Of a DNA stretch of 64,000 bases, positions 1 through 8,469 are shown piece after piece (the first letter of the stretch is position 1; every line of letters starts with the position of its first letter). The notes beneath the pieces were generated by a model that worked only from the letters and a program-made list of their open reading frames with translations, was not told the origin of the DNA and ran no database searches. The DNA is taken from positions 62,001 through 126,000 of the forward strand of contig DATGZK010000048.1 in assembly GCA_035489755.1 (NCBI GenBank), given 5' to 3'. The translations under genes and the position numbers were made by a program. Origin of the DNA: UBA9160 sp035489755. GTDB taxonomy: Bacteria; Myxococcota_A; UBA9160.

Positions 1-883
1 CGATGCCTTCCACGCCCTCGAGGATCTTCGTGGCTTCGACCAATCCACTCTTTTTGTCGCTCGGAAGATCGATTTGGGTCACATCTCCTGTCACCACGGC
101 CTTCGAGTCGAAACCGAGGCGCGTGAGGAACATCTTCATCTGCTCGCTCGTGGTGTTCTGGGCCTCATCCAGGATGACGAAGGAATCGTTGAGGGTACGG
201 CCCCGCATGAAGGCGAGGGGCGCCACCTCGATCGCGCCACGCTCCATGAGTCGCGCAGCCTTCTCGAAATCCATCATGTCGTGGAGCGCATCGTAAAGGG
301 GGCGCAGGTAGGGGTTCACCTTCTCTGCCATGGAGCCGGGGAGGAAGCCCAACTTCTCCCCGGCTTCGACCGCTGGACGGGTCAGGATCACGCGTGAGAC
401 TTCGTGGCGGTTTAGCGCCGCGACGGCCATCGCCATGGCGAGGTAGGTCTTGCCCGTGCCCGCGGGACCTACCGCGAAGACGAGGTCACAGGCCCGGATC
501 AGGTCCACGTAGCGACGCTGTGAAAGATTCTTTGCCATGATTCGGCGCCGCGACCCCGCGGCACCGAGCACATCTTCGTAGACCTCGGAAAGAGGTGTCG
601 CCGGCTGCTGTGTCGCCATACGCACGGCCTCGCGCACCTCACGCGGGTGGACAGCGTTGCCGGCTCGGAGCAGCCCGTAAAGCTCTTCGAGCACTTTGCG
701 CGCGACAGCGACCTCTTCGGGCGCACCCACGAGGCGCACCTCGTTGCCCCGGGCACGAGCATGGACGCCAAGCTCTTGCTCGAGAATACGCAGCGTGCGG
801 TCGCCATCGCCGTACAGCTCGGCGGCGGTGTGGTTGTCGTCGAAGACGAGGGTTTGCCGGGTCGAGGCCTGCTCTCGGGTCAG
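1..883 (-). CDS. phoH: PhoH-family P-loop ATPase, C-terminus cut by window edge
   Basis: The reverse strand reads a PhoH domain. A Walker A motif GPAGTGKT is preceded by a helix like those of PhoH proteins, and a Walker B-like stretch VILDEAQNTT follows, then TGDVTQIDLP. The N-terminal part resembles the small PhoH-like KH domain (LRILEQELGV). PhoH/YbeZ proteins are cytoplasmic ATPases linked to RNA and ribosome metabolism. About 294 codons are present; the rest lies left of the window. No ATG, GTG or TTG sits at the expected N-terminus. The best start is a CTG at 883-881 that overlaps the TGA of the upstream DUF4388 gene, with AAGGA placed correctly before it. ybeY would normally follow but is outside. 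The family call is firm and the start is tentative. Confidence 0.9.
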   Translation of the reverse strand, partial: MTREQASTRQTLVFDDNHTAAELYGDGDRTLRILEQELGVHARARGNEVRLVGAPEEVAVARKVLEELYGLLRAGNAVHPREVREAVRMATQQPATPLSEVYEDVLGAAGSRRRIMAKNLSQRRYVDLIRACDLVFAVGPAGTGKTYLAMAMAVAALNRHEVSRVILTRPAVEAGEKLGFLPGSMAEKVNPYLRPLYDALHDMMDFEKAARLMERGAIEVAPLAFMRGRTLNDSFVILDEAQNTTSEQMKMFLTRLGFDSKAVVTGDVTQIDLPSDKKSGLVEATKILEGVEGI

Positions 884-2100
884 GGACGATCCTTCTCGTC
901 GAGGTGCGCGCCGCGATCGCCACTGTGGCTCTCGCCTCGGCTCGCGAAACCGTGCTCGGGTCCTAGCAGCTCGGCGCCGTTCGCGCGATGTGCGTAATAG
1001 TACGGGCGCGCCCGCATGGGCGTCAACGCATCGGGGGCGAGAAAGCCCTCCCGCACCAGCACATCGAGGCTCTCGGGCCAAGCCTCCCGCGCCTCTCCGG
1101 CCCCACCCTGCGCCTCCTGCACGAGGACCTGAGCGCGGTGATATGCCTCGAGCGCATTGCGGACGCGCAAGACCTCGAATGATTCTTGGGCCTCCGCAAG
1201 GGGCTCGCGCAACAAAGGCTCGCGGGTGGCGGGTCGCGGACCCCATGCCGCCACAGCGAGCAGGGTGAGCGCGGCAGCGAATGGCAGCCCGAACGCGATC
1301 TGGCTGCGCAGGCGCGTTGGTTCGGGCGCTACCCGCTGAAGCTGCCTTGCGCGTTCAATCTCCTCTTGCGCGACGGGAACGATGAGGCCGCCGCGGGAGA
1401 ATTGCGCGATCCAGCGGCTGGCCTCGAAGGTCCCAAGACGAGAGAGATCGATCACACGCCGTACCGACAGGCGACCATCAATCAGCAGAAATACTCGTTC
1501 TGCGGCGGCGAGCCGAGCCGTGGACTCGCGCTTTGCGCCTGCGCGAAATTTCTCAAAGGACGCGACGCGCCGAAACACGGTGGACTCCGAGGGCAGCGCG
1601 TCGGCGAAGCTTCGCCACTCGTCCACCATGCGCAGACCGTCCATCAGGATCTGCTCGGCGCCGAGCAGGCGTTGGGATTCCCGCTCATGGGTCACCGCCT
1701 GCGCGGTGAAATGGAACGATCCGCTCTCCCGGCGGAGCAGCGCGAAGATGGTCTCTTGCGTCAGCAAGTCTTCGATTTGCTCGATCTCCGGCATTCCAAG
1801 GATTTGCTTCGAGACGAGAAGCCTTGGCAGGGGGAGGAGTGTGGTCGTGCGCTCGCGCTCGAGTTCCTCGAGACGCTCGGGAGTGAGAAGACCACAGCGC
1901 ACCAGCATCTCGCCAAGCCCCGCGTGGTCGTGCGCACCCACCGGCGCGGCCGATACGACGGACCCGTGATCGAACCTGAGCTGGATGCGCTCGCCCTCGC
2001 CAGCCACCTCGAGAACACCAGTTTTACGCTGTTGGCCAATCAGCTGAAAGACCTCGCCGACACCGAAGTCTTGGAGATTGCCGCGGAGGGCGACGGACAT
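880..2100 (-). CDS. DUF4388 (PATAN-like) protein with one TM helix and pseudopilin-like C-terminus
   Basis: A 406-residue protein. Residues 1-140 form a DUF4388 domain, starting MSVALRGNLQDFGVGEVFQL and containing the typical GVLEV and RFDHGSVVSA strands. A second folded segment follows at 180-245, perhaps winged-helix-like. One hydrophobic helix lies at about 268-288. The tail at 305-385 (LEAYHRAQ, WPESLDVLVREG, YYYAHRANG) recalls the region after the TM helix of GspG-type pseudopilins. The start at 2100 is chosen because GGAGG lies just upstream and the previous gene stops at 2103; a start at 2130 would overlap that gene. DUF4388 is known from bacterial regulators, including PATAN proteins of cyanobacterial phototaxis. 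The exact role is unknown. It is translationally coupled to phoH. Confidence 0.8.
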   Translation of the reverse strand: MSVALRGNLQDFGVGEVFQLIGQQRKTGVLEVAGEGERIQLRFDHGSVVSAAPVGAHDHAGLGEMLVRCGLLTPERLEELERERTTTLLPLPRLLVSKQILGMPEIEQIEDLLTQETIFALLRRESGSFHFTAQAVTHERESQRLLGAEQILMDGLRMVDEWRSFADALPSESTVFRRVASFEKFRAGAKRESTARLAAAERVFLLIDGRLSVRRVIDLSRLGTFEASRWIAQFSRGGLIVPVAQEEIERARQLQRVAPEPTRLRSQIAFGLPFAAALTLLAVAAWGPRPATREPLLREPLAEAQESFEVLRVRNALEAYHRAQVLVQEAQGGAGEAREAWPESLDVLVREGFLAPDALTPMRARPYYYAHRANGAELLGPEHGFASRGESHSGDRGAHLDEKDRP

Positions 2101-2102
2101 GT

Positions 2103-4145
2103 TCAATCCCTCCGGTGCGAGAGCGCCCACATCGACACGCCCACGTGTGAGAGGAAGAGGAGCGCAGCCGCGATCGAGAAGGCGAGCCGTCCAGTCACTC
2201 CGACCGCAAGTGGATCAGGGACCACATCCCGGCCCACTCCCGCGGCGATGATCGCAGCGCACAGCACGATCGCACCCAAGAGCCCGCTGAGCGGTCGGCG
2301 GGCGAGCAGACCTGCCGCGCCGGGCACCAGGGTCCCCACGACGCGTGCTCCGCGCTCGCGCCATTTCTCACGGGAGCGCAGCTCTGCGATGCGCTCGGCA
2401 CGCAGGCTCGGGTCCGCGGTTTCGGGGCGCTTGAGGAGGCGCGTACAGGCTTCGCACAACGAGCGCTCACCCGCACTGCCATCGCAGCGCGGGCAGCGCC
2501 GCACCCCGCAGCTCGGGCACCAATGCGTGGGCTCACCCCGGCCCGCCAGGAGCCCCGCCAAGATCGCCACAGCGCCAAGGGCAATCGGGAGGTGGAGAGG
2601 CCCATGTCCGAGGCGGCCCGGGGCGAGCTCCGCCCGCAGGTCGGCGGCGACCCCTTCCCCCGCGTCGCTGGCGGCGAGCCGCTGCCGGAGGAGCCCCACT
2701 GGAATCGGGAGATCGACCACGAGCCCGAGGCGAGCACCGCCAAGGTCGGTAAGCTCGCCCACCATCTCTGCGTCGATGGCTTGCGCGCGAATCAACGTGG
2801 ATTCCTGCTGATCGGGATGAATCGCCGCACCCTGGGCGTTCGACAAGTTGAACAGAAGCGCCGCGGACGTCTCCCGGCCCAGAGCGTGCTCGTAGAGCGC
2901 GATTGCACCCGCGGTGTCTCCAAGAGCGAGTCTCACGTTCGCGGCATTGTTCTCAACGACCGCGTCCGCCGCGCCTTGCGCGAGGAGTCGGGCGTAGCGC
3001 TCGTCGGCTTCTGCAAGGTTGCCGGTGCGCCGGGCGCGCACGGCGAGGGCGCGCTCGGCAATGGGATCGTGGTCTGCAACCCGCTCGAGGCGCGAGAGCT
3101 CGCCGACGGAGGCCGCCTCGGTTTCGACTGCCCAGGCTGCAGCCACCACCGGGTCTGCGCCGAGCCCTGCCATCGCCGCGCCGGCCTGCCGGAGGACAGG
3201 CTGAAGCGCGAGCCAAAGCACCGCAGCAGCGCCGAGATGAACGAGCTTCGCGCGCCCCCTGCCACACGCAAACGCGACGCCAAAGAGCCCGAGCCCGACT
3301 CCCGCCAGGCCCTCACCGAGGGCTGCAGGGAGGAGCACCAGGGCACCGAGCAGCAGCGCCCTCGCGAACTCGGGCGCGCCAGGCACGATGCGGTCACCGA
3401 GGTCATGCGCGGCCCGGGGCGCGACGAGCAGGCTCGCCACCGCGAGGTAGGCGAGCGCACCAAAGAAAAGTGCCAACGCGAGGCCATGGAGCGCCGTGGC
3501 CCGCCACCAAAGGGATGCTTCGAGGTGGCGGTCGAGGTGGCGCAGCGCTGAGAAGAGGGCCCGGGCTGCTCCGGGGGCATCGCTTTCCTGTCGCCAGCGA
3601 GCTTTGGCCAGGGCAGCCCACGCGAGGGGAAGCGTGGGAGCAAGGTCGACCGCGCTCTGGGCGCGAAGAAGCGGAGCGCCCGCATCGTCGTCCGCGAGCA
3701 GCGCCCGCGCCGCCGCGTCGAAGCCTGCGACTCCGAGCTCCCGCGCTGCCGCCCGGGTGCGACGAACGCGCTCGAGGATCCCAAGGCCGGGCGTGAGCCA
3801 AACCTGGTCGACTTCGGTAGGGGGGACCCGGGCGATTTGCGGCGCGGCTTCTGCGGCAGAGGTTTGGCTCTGGGCGGGCGCTGCCGGGGCCACGATCCCA
3901 GGTTGGGCCGCCGGGGTCACGCTTGGAGGGACTGCCGCGGTTGGGGCCGCTGCTGGGGGGGCACCACTCGCCGCGGCGGGCGCTGGTGTGGCTCTCACCT
4001 CTCTTGGGTTGAGGGGCGCCGACGGGGGGGAGGCCGGCGCGCCATCGGCCGGGACCGGCGACTCGCCGGCGGCGTACAGCGGGCCGAGCGCCAGCACCAT
4101 CGCCAGCACGAGCCATGCGCCGTGACGCCTGAACCACGCAGCCAA
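2103..4145 (-). CDS. TPR-containing multi-pass membrane protein with zinc ribbon
   Basis: A 680-residue protein. It begins with a signal peptide (about 1-26) and a long Ala/Pro-rich linker (30-90). Hydrophobic segments lie near 216-245, 258-292 and 300-325. A TPR-like stretch at about 366-440 contains NNAANVRLALGDTAGAIALY. Another TM segment is near 525-542, and two more close the protein. Between them sits a treble CxxC cluster (CPSC, CPRC, CEAC), so a zinc ribbon faces the cytoplasm or periplasm depending on topology. It is the first gene of the operon with the DUF4388 protein and phoH, only 2 nt before the DUF4388 start. TPR plus zinc ribbon suggests a scaffold in a membrane complex, but no specific function is recognised. 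Gene reality is well supported by length, composition and RBS spacing of the next gene. Confidence 0.75.
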   Translation of the reverse strand: MAAWFRRHGAWLVLAMVLALGPLYAAGESPVPADGAPASPPSAPLNPREVRATPAPAAASGAPPAAAPTAAVPPSVTPAAQPGIVAPAAPAQSQTSAAEAAPQIARVPPTEVDQVWLTPGLGILERVRRTRAAARELGVAGFDAAARALLADDDAGAPLLRAQSAVDLAPTLPLAWAALAKARWRQESDAPGAARALFSALRHLDRHLEASLWWRATALHGLALALFFGALAYLAVASLLVAPRAAHDLGDRIVPGAPEFARALLLGALVLLPAALGEGLAGVGLGLFGVAFACGRGRAKLVHLGAAAVLWLALQPVLRQAGAAMAGLGADPVVAAAWAVETEAASVGELSRLERVADHDPIAERALAVRARRTGNLAEADERYARLLAQGAADAVVENNAANVRLALGDTAGAIALYEHALGRETSAALLFNLSNAQGAAIHPDQQESTLIRAQAIDAEMVGELTDLGGARLGLVVDLPIPVGLLRQRLAASDAGEGVAADLRAELAPGRLGHGPLHLPIALGAVAILAGLLAGRGEPTHWCPSCGVRRCPRCDGSAGERSLCEACTRLLKRPETADPSLRAERIAELRSREKWRERGARVVGTLVPGAAGLLARRPLSGLLGAIVLCAAIIAAGVGRDVVPDPLAVGVTGRLAFSIAAALLFLSHVGVSMWALSHRRD

Positions 4146-4254
4146 GCGCGTCCCCTCCGGGCAAGCCTACCCGCATGCCGTATCGGCAAGACGCGAAGAC
4201 CCCCTAAACCGCTGGAGGACTGGGGCTCTTTAAGACCCCGGGCGGGGTCGCGAG

Positions 4255-4283
4255 TCGACACACCGGCAGGGCACCACTATCCT
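4255..4283 (+). promoter_or_regulatory. sigma-70-type promoter of rpsT
   Basis: TCGACA (4255-4260) is followed by a 17-nt spacer and TATCCT (4278-4283). That is five of six and four of six matches to the -35 and -10 consensus at optimal spacing. The predicted transcript starts about 25 nt before the TTG of rpsT, leaving room for its GGAGG. A 6-bp GC palindrome (GACCCC-GGGC-GGGGTC, 4234-4249) lies just upstream, in the region shared with the divergent minus-strand operon. Confidence 0.6.
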
Positions 4284-4313
4284 GCCGCTCCCGCGGTTCA
4301 GCTGGAGGTTTGC

Positions 4314-4580
4314 TTGGCCACCCACAAGTCTGCAGAAAAGCGTGCTCGGCAGTCGGAGGCGCGGCGCTTGCGCAACCGCCACATGAAGACCCGTGTGCGG
4401 ACCGTGGTGAAGGAGTTCGTGTCCGCGCTCGAGGGCGGGAAGGCGGAAGGGGTCCAAGACAAGCTTCGCGCGGCCGAGCGAGCCTTGCGCAAAGCCGCGA
4501 GCAAGGGTCTCATCCCGAAACGGCGCGCGAGCCGCACGGTCTCGCGCCTCGCCAAGCGCCTGCACAAGTCCACGAAGTAA
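4314..4580 (+). CDS. rpsT: 30S ribosomal protein S20
   Basis: An 88-residue, strongly basic protein that begins LATHKSAEKRARQSE and contains RNRHMKTRVRT, KGLIPKRRASRTVSRLAKRL and other S20 signatures. S20 is a primary 16S rRNA-binding protein of the small subunit. The start is TTG at 4314, supported by GGAGG 7 nt upstream; the frame is open much further upstream but lacks homology there. TTG starts are known for rpsT in other bacteria and are linked to autoregulated, low-efficiency initiation. It is a single gene with its own promoter, convergent with holA, which ends only 10 nt away. Confidence 0.97.
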   Translation: MATHKSAEKRARQSEARRLRNRHMKTRVRTVVKEFVSALEGGKAEGVQDKLRAAERALRKAASKGLIPKRRASRTVSRLAKRLHKSTK

Positions 4581-4589
4581 CCCAATCCA

Positions 4590-5567
4590 TTAGGCCGACA
4601 GGCTGAGCACGAGCCGTTCAAGCGCAAGCGCGGGCGGGAGCCCGCCGCGTCCTTTGAGCGCTTCGTCGGTCGCATGGATGGCGGAAAGGTGCTGCACGAG
4701 ACGCGTCGTCGTGTAGCGCCTCCCCTGCGCTTCGAGCTTTTGAACCACGAACGGAGGAGCGGCGACCGTACCGCCGGAACGCACACGTAGCAGCTTGCGG
4801 AAGTGACCGGCAAGACTTCCCAGGACGACCGGCTCAGGCGTCCCGCTGCGCAGGAGCTTGCTTAGGACGGCGAGCGCCTGGCCGCTGCGTCCTTCTCCGA
4901 GAGCATCCGTCAAATCCCAGATCGGGTCTTCCGCAACGTCGATCGCTGACCTTTCCACGTGGGTACGCGAGAGCTTCCGCTCCGGTGCAGCCAGCAGCGC
5001 AGCCTTCGCGATCTCCTGACGCAGCACGAGAAGCTGCGGCCCGATGCGCTCAGCGAAGACCTCGGCCACGCCCTCTTCGAGCGATAGGCCCTGGCGGCGG
5101 GCCTCTTGACGCACGAACGCGAGGAGCGGAGCGCGGCCCTTGGGAGGGTCGCACGAGACAAGCGCGGCGGGTTCGGTGAAAGCGCGTACCCAGCGCTCTC
5201 GGCGGTCGGCGCGGCTTGCCGTCACCACGAGGACGAGATCCGAACGTCCACGCACTTCGGCCAAAGCCTCCGACAGCGCATCCAGGAGCGCTCCGGCCCG
5301 GCCCTTTCCTTCCCCTGGCTCGCGCAGCCAAACCAGGCGACGTGCGGAGAGGACCGGCAGCGAGCGCAGTGCGTCGAAAAGGGCCGCCGGGCTGGTGGCA
5401 ACTCCCTCGAGGCGGTCGAAATTGAACTCCCGTGTATGGGCCTCGAGCGCTGCTTCGCGAATCGCCGCCAGCGCGTCGTCACGCAGCAGGGGCTCCTCGC
5501 CCAGCAGAAGATACGCGGCGCGAAGCCGGCCTGTGCGAAGCTCCTCGACCAGGGCATCGGGTGTCAT
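4590..5567 (-). CDS. holA: DNA polymerase III subunit delta
   Basis: A 325-residue protein of usual HolA length. The N-terminal domain begins MTPDALVEELRTGRLRAAYL and contains LLGEEPLLRDDAL, the place where HolA proteins have their degenerate P-loop region. The C-terminal third has the all-helical clamp-loader collar (VLGSLAGHFRKLLRVRS). The delta subunit opens the beta sliding clamp during loading. The ATG at 5567 overlaps the stop of lptE by 4 nt (ATGA). The lptE-holA order is common in Gram-negative bacteria, which supports both calls. It is the last gene of the long chemosensory train. Confidence 0.92.
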   Translation of the reverse strand: MTPDALVEELRTGRLRAAYLLLGEEPLLRDDALAAIREAALEAHTREFNFDRLEGVATSPAALFDALRSLPVLSARRLVWLREPGEGKGRAGALLDALSEALAEVRGRSDLVLVVTASRADRRERWVRAFTEPAALVSCDPPKGRAPLLAFVRQEARRQGLSLEEGVAEVFAERIGPQLLVLRQEIAKAALLAAPERKLSRTHVERSAIDVAEDPIWDLTDALGEGRSGQALAVLSKLLRSGTPEPVVLGSLAGHFRKLLRVRSGGTVAAPPFVVQKLEAQGRRYTTTRLVQHLSAIHATDEALKGRGGLPPALALERLVLSLSA

Positions 5568-6118
5568 GGCAGCAGACGCTCGTAGAGCGCGTCGTGGACG
5601 CGCTCGGCGAGCATTTCCGAGACGCGATGGAGTGCTTCCTGGCGATTCTTCCGCAGGGCCTCGATGTCGGCGCTCGCGAGGTAGATGTCGGTTTGGGTCA
5701 AGGCCGAGCCGTCGATCGTCACGAGCCGGCCATCGCGACGCTGCGCCTTAAGGTCGAGCGTCACCGTGATGGAGTACTCGAGGGCGAGCAAAACCGACGA
5801 GAAGCTCCTTGCGGCAGTAAAGATGGGACGTACGCGCCCGGTAATCACGAGGTCCGCCAGCTTCGGGTCATCGACCACCTGAAGAGCCCCGCGGCGCCTG
5901 AACTCGCGGACCAGGGAGTCGGTCACGACCGCCTCGTACCCGGGATCGTACGAGTCGTTGCGAAGGGTCTGGATCGCAACGCGCCGGACGTCGCCGAGCG
6001 CGGCCTTGTAGTCGACAAACTGGTAGCCGCAGCCCGAGGGTCCAAGCAGGAGAAGGAGGGCGGCGAAGCAGGCGAATAAGCGGATTGCCCGGCCTTTCAC
6101 GGCCGGCAGATATATCAC
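5564..6118 (-). CDS. lptE: LPS-assembly lipoprotein LptE
   Basis: A 184-residue protein with a hydrophobic signal peptide ending in a lipobox-like LGPSGC followed by GYQF, as in LptE. The body has RRVAIQTLRNDSYDPGYEAVVTDSL-type features of the LptE fold (AIQTLRN, EFRRRGAL, ADLVITGRV). LptE is the outer-membrane lipoprotein that plugs the LptD barrel for LPS export. The start is uncertain: GTG at 6118 or an in-frame GTG at 6100, both leaving a good signal peptide. It lies 13 nt after the CheY-like gene and overlaps holA by 4 nt. The cell therefore has an outer membrane, presumably with LPS. Confidence 0.88.
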   Translation of the reverse strand: MIYLPAVKGRAIRLFACFAALLLLLGPSGCGYQFVDYKAALGDVRRVAIQTLRNDSYDPGYEAVVTDSLVREFRRRGALQVVDDPKLADLVITGRVRPIFTAARSFSSVLLALEYSITVTLDLKAQRRDGRLVTIDGSALTQTDIYLASADIEALRKNRQEALHRVSEMLAERVHDALYERLLP

Positions 6119-6131
6119 AGGCCGCGCGCCG

Positions 6132-6512
6132 CTACTCCAGCTTGAGCAGGCTCCTCACCACCTGGAGGACACGGTTCGACTGGATCGGTTTGGTGAGATA
6201 CTCGTTTGCGCCAAGCGCCAAGGCACGCTCACGGTCTTCCTTGGCGCCCTCCGTGGTGATCACGACGATCGGCATTTCCTTGAGATTGTCCTCGCCGCGG
6301 ATCAGGCGGATGAGCTTTAGGCCGTCCATGACCGGCATGTTGATATCGATGAGCGCAAGGTCGAAGTGATCGCTCGAGACCTTGCGCAGGCCGTCCATGC
6401 CGTCCTGCGCCTCCACCAGTTCCGCACCCTTCAGCCGCTTCAGCGCGAACACGAGCAGCTGTCGCATCGTCGGACTGTCCTCGACGATCAAGATTCGGTG
6501 GGTTGCGCTCAT
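6132..6512 (-). CDS. single-domain CheY-like response regulator
   Basis: A 126-residue stand-alone receiver. The acidic pocket lies in ILIVEDSPTMRQLL, the phosphoacceptor Asp in LALIDINMPVMDGLKL, Thr/Ser in VVITTEGA and Lys in YLTKPIQ, so all catalytic residues are present. ATG at 6512 is chosen over 6533 because GGAGG precedes it at proper spacing and homology starts there. It has no output domain, so it must act by binding a partner, as CheY does with a motor. It is the distal receiver of the chemosensory train and probably takes phosphate from the cheA kinase upstream. The other CheY-like gene (18480-18863) is closer to cheA, so the two may serve output and phosphate-sink roles. Confidence 0.92.
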   Translation of the reverse strand: MSATHRILIVEDSPTMRQLLVFALKRLKGAELVEAQDGMDGLRKVSSDHFDLALIDINMPVMDGLKLIRLIRGEDNLKEMPIVVITTEGAKEDRERALALGANEYLTKPIQSNRVLQVVRSLLKLE

Positions 6513-6556
6513 CACCTTTTTCCTCCGATCCAATCGCTCCGGCGCCTGGCAAGCCT

Positions 6557-7375
6557 CTACTTCGTCAGCAGGTCGATGAAGCCCTGAATCGTGTTGCGCT
6601 TGCGTTCGGACTGCGAATACAACCGGGCCGAAAAGATCGATGTCGCGGCATGCCCCGCGAGCAGTGTGAATAGCTCATGGTCGAGCGGTGAGAAGCCTTC
6701 CTTCTGCTGAAGCAGTCGGTACACGGCGAGGGCTCCGATCGGTCTGTCCTGTACGCGCAAAGGGATGCATACGATCGGCTTCGCGTAGTCGTCCGATCCC
6801 GCGGGATCTCCGCAGAACGTCTCGCCCGACTCGACCGAACTGCCGATGATGCCGCTCCCGAGGGGCACCTTCGGAAACGCGCTGGCCGCCTCGCCTTCCG
6901 AGGCTACGGCCTCGAGCCGATTCGTTTTTTCGTCCAGCATGTAGACCGCGAACATCTCGGCCCCGATCAGGTTGATCACGATCTCGATCACAATCTTCAC
7001 GACCTCGGACAGATCGAGCGTCGAATGGAGCTGAAAACTTGCCACGTACAGGTTTGCAAGGTTGTTGTTCTCTTCCTCGACTTCCACGTAGCGCCGCGCA
7101 AACTGATGATTCTCCTCCTCCAGCTGGCGCAGTCGTTCGAGCGCGTTCGAACGCTCTTCTTCCAGGTTCTCGATGCGCGTCAGGAGCTCAGCCCGCAGCT
7201 TGTCCCACTCGCCATCGTCGCGCGCTGCGAAATTTTGTTGCTGTTCGAGCTCAAGCACCTTCCTCCGCAGCCGCTCATTTTCAGCGATCAGCTCCTTGCT
7301 GAACTCAGCGCCACGCTTGAACAGGCTCATGAACTCATCAGCGCGTCCGAAGAGCGCCTTGCGGTCGTCGCTCAT
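6557..7375 (-). CDS. coiled-coil GAF-domain protein of the chemosensory cluster
   Basis: A 272-residue protein. Residues 20-110 are a long heptad-rich coiled coil (ELIAENERLRRKVLELEQQ, RLRQLEEENHQF). Residues 115-265 form a GAF domain (TLDLSEVVKIVIE, LGSGIIGSSVESGE, CIPLRVQDRPIGALAVY). GAF domains bind small ligands or mediate dimerisation. No kinase or output domain is attached, so it may be a soluble sensor or adaptor that feeds the receptor-kinase array. The ATG overlaps the stop of cheB by 4 nt, which argues that it belongs to the same system. I know of similar GAF proteins in myxobacterial-type Che clusters but no fixed name. Confidence 0.85.
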   Translation of the reverse strand: MSDDRKALFGRADEFMSLFKRGAEFSKELIAENERLRRKVLELEQQQNFAARDDGEWDKLRAELLTRIENLEEERSNALERLRQLEEENHQFARRYVEVEEENNNLANLYVASFQLHSTLDLSEVVKIVIEIVINLIGAEMFAVYMLDEKTNRLEAVASEGEAASAFPKVPLGSGIIGSSVESGETFCGDPAGSDDYAKPIVCIPLRVQDRPIGALAVYRLLQQKEGFSPLDHELFTLLAGHAATSIFSARLYSQSERKRNTIQGFIDLLTK

Positions 7376-8469
7376 TCTTTCCCCTCTGCCCGCGGTGCCG
7401 CGCCCTTTACATGCGCGACGCCCGACTGGATCGCGATCGCCATCGCGTCGAGCGGCAAGACCGCATCGACCACACCTGTACGGATTGCCTGCTGCGGCAT
7501 CCCAAAGATCACGGCCGTCTCCTCAGACTCGGCGATCACCGTACCGCCGGCCTGCTTCACCGCCAGCACGCCGCGCCGCCCATCATCTCCCATGCCCGTC
7601 AAGATCACGCCCATCAGGTCTGCTCCGTAGTGCTTGGCAGCAGACATCAGCATGCGGTCGACGGACGGTACGTATTTGTCGGTAGGTTGCTTGGGTACCA
7701 GCCGGGCAACCGCTCTTCCTCGCTCATACTCGAACTCGAGATGACAACCCCCCGGTGCGATCAGCATCGTCCCCACCCTGGGCTCATCACCGTCCGTGGC
7801 TTCACGCGTACGTACAGGTGTCAGTCGGTCGACGCGCTCCGCAAACCCTCTCGTGAAGCCCTCGGGCATGTGCTGGGACACAACCACCGCCACGGGCGGC
7901 GGTTCCACCAGGGAGCCGAAAATGCGCATCAGCGCCGCCGGGCCACCGGTGGAACAGCCGATCCCGACGACGCGCGGCCGACTCGGGGCGGTCTGAGCGA
8001 GCAGGCGCGGAACCGCGGGCACGAGGGGTGGAGTCGCTGAGATGCGTTGACGTACCTTCTCGATCCGCAGCTCCCGGATCGCATGCACCTTCCGAATCAA
8101 CTCCGCCTGGATCGACTGGAGTTCGAGCGTGGCGCGCGCCGTGGGCTTCGCGATGAAATCCACTGCACCGAGGTCGAGCGCCCTGAAAAGGTCCTGCTCG
8201 CCGCTGCGGCCGCTGATCACCATCACGGGAGTCGGCTGCTTGTTCATGACCAGGCGCAGAAAGGTGAAGCCGTCCATGCGAGGCATCTCAAGGTCGAGGG
8301 TGATGAGGTCGGGCTTGAGCTCGAAGGTCTTCCGCAGCGCCTCCTCACCATCGCGCGCCACATCAATCACACGTACCAGGGGTGAGGTCTCGAGCATGCG
8401 TGTGATCGTGCGGCGGCTGAACGCCGAATCGTCGATCACGAGGACCCGAATCAGTCCCTCCGTACTCAC
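7372..8469 (-). CDS. cheB: chemotaxis protein-glutamate methylesterase/deamidase
   Basis: A 365-residue protein with the classic CheB layout. The receiver at 5-125 has phosphoacceptor Asp59 (LITLDLEMPRMDG) and Lys108 (FIAKP). The methylesterase domain at 165-355 has the catalytic triad: Ser172 in GIGCSTGGPAAL, His in VVSQHMPEGFT and Asp in LTGMGDDGRRGV. It removes methyl groups from receptor glutamates for adaptation and is activated by CheA phosphorylation. The start is GTG at 8469, overlapping the cheR stop (GTGA), with GAGAGG upstream. The nucleophile context GCSTGG differs slightly from the usual GASTGG but keeps the serine. Confidence 0.96.
   Translation of the reverse strand: MSTEGLIRVLVIDDSAFSRRTITRMLETSPLVRVIDVARDGEEALRKTFELKPDLITLDLEMPRMDGFTFLRLVMNKQPTPVMVISGRSGEQDLFRALDLGAVDFIAKPTARATLELQSIQAELIRKVHAIRELRIEKVRQRISATPPLVPAVPRLLAQTAPSRPRVVGIGCSTGGPAALMRIFGSLVEPPPVAVVVSQHMPEGFTRGFAERVDRLTPVRTREATDGDEPRVGTMLIAPGGCHLEFEYERGRAVARLVPKQPTDKYVPSVDRMLMSAAKHYGADLMGVILTGMGDDGRRGVLAVKQAGGTVIAESEETAVIFGMPQQAIRTGVVDAVLPLDAMAIAIQSGVAHVKGAAPRAEGKE

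Noticed and set aside
1186..2811. 541-residue plus-strand frame
   Set aside because: Antisense shadow of the DUF4388 and TPR genes, caused by high GC.
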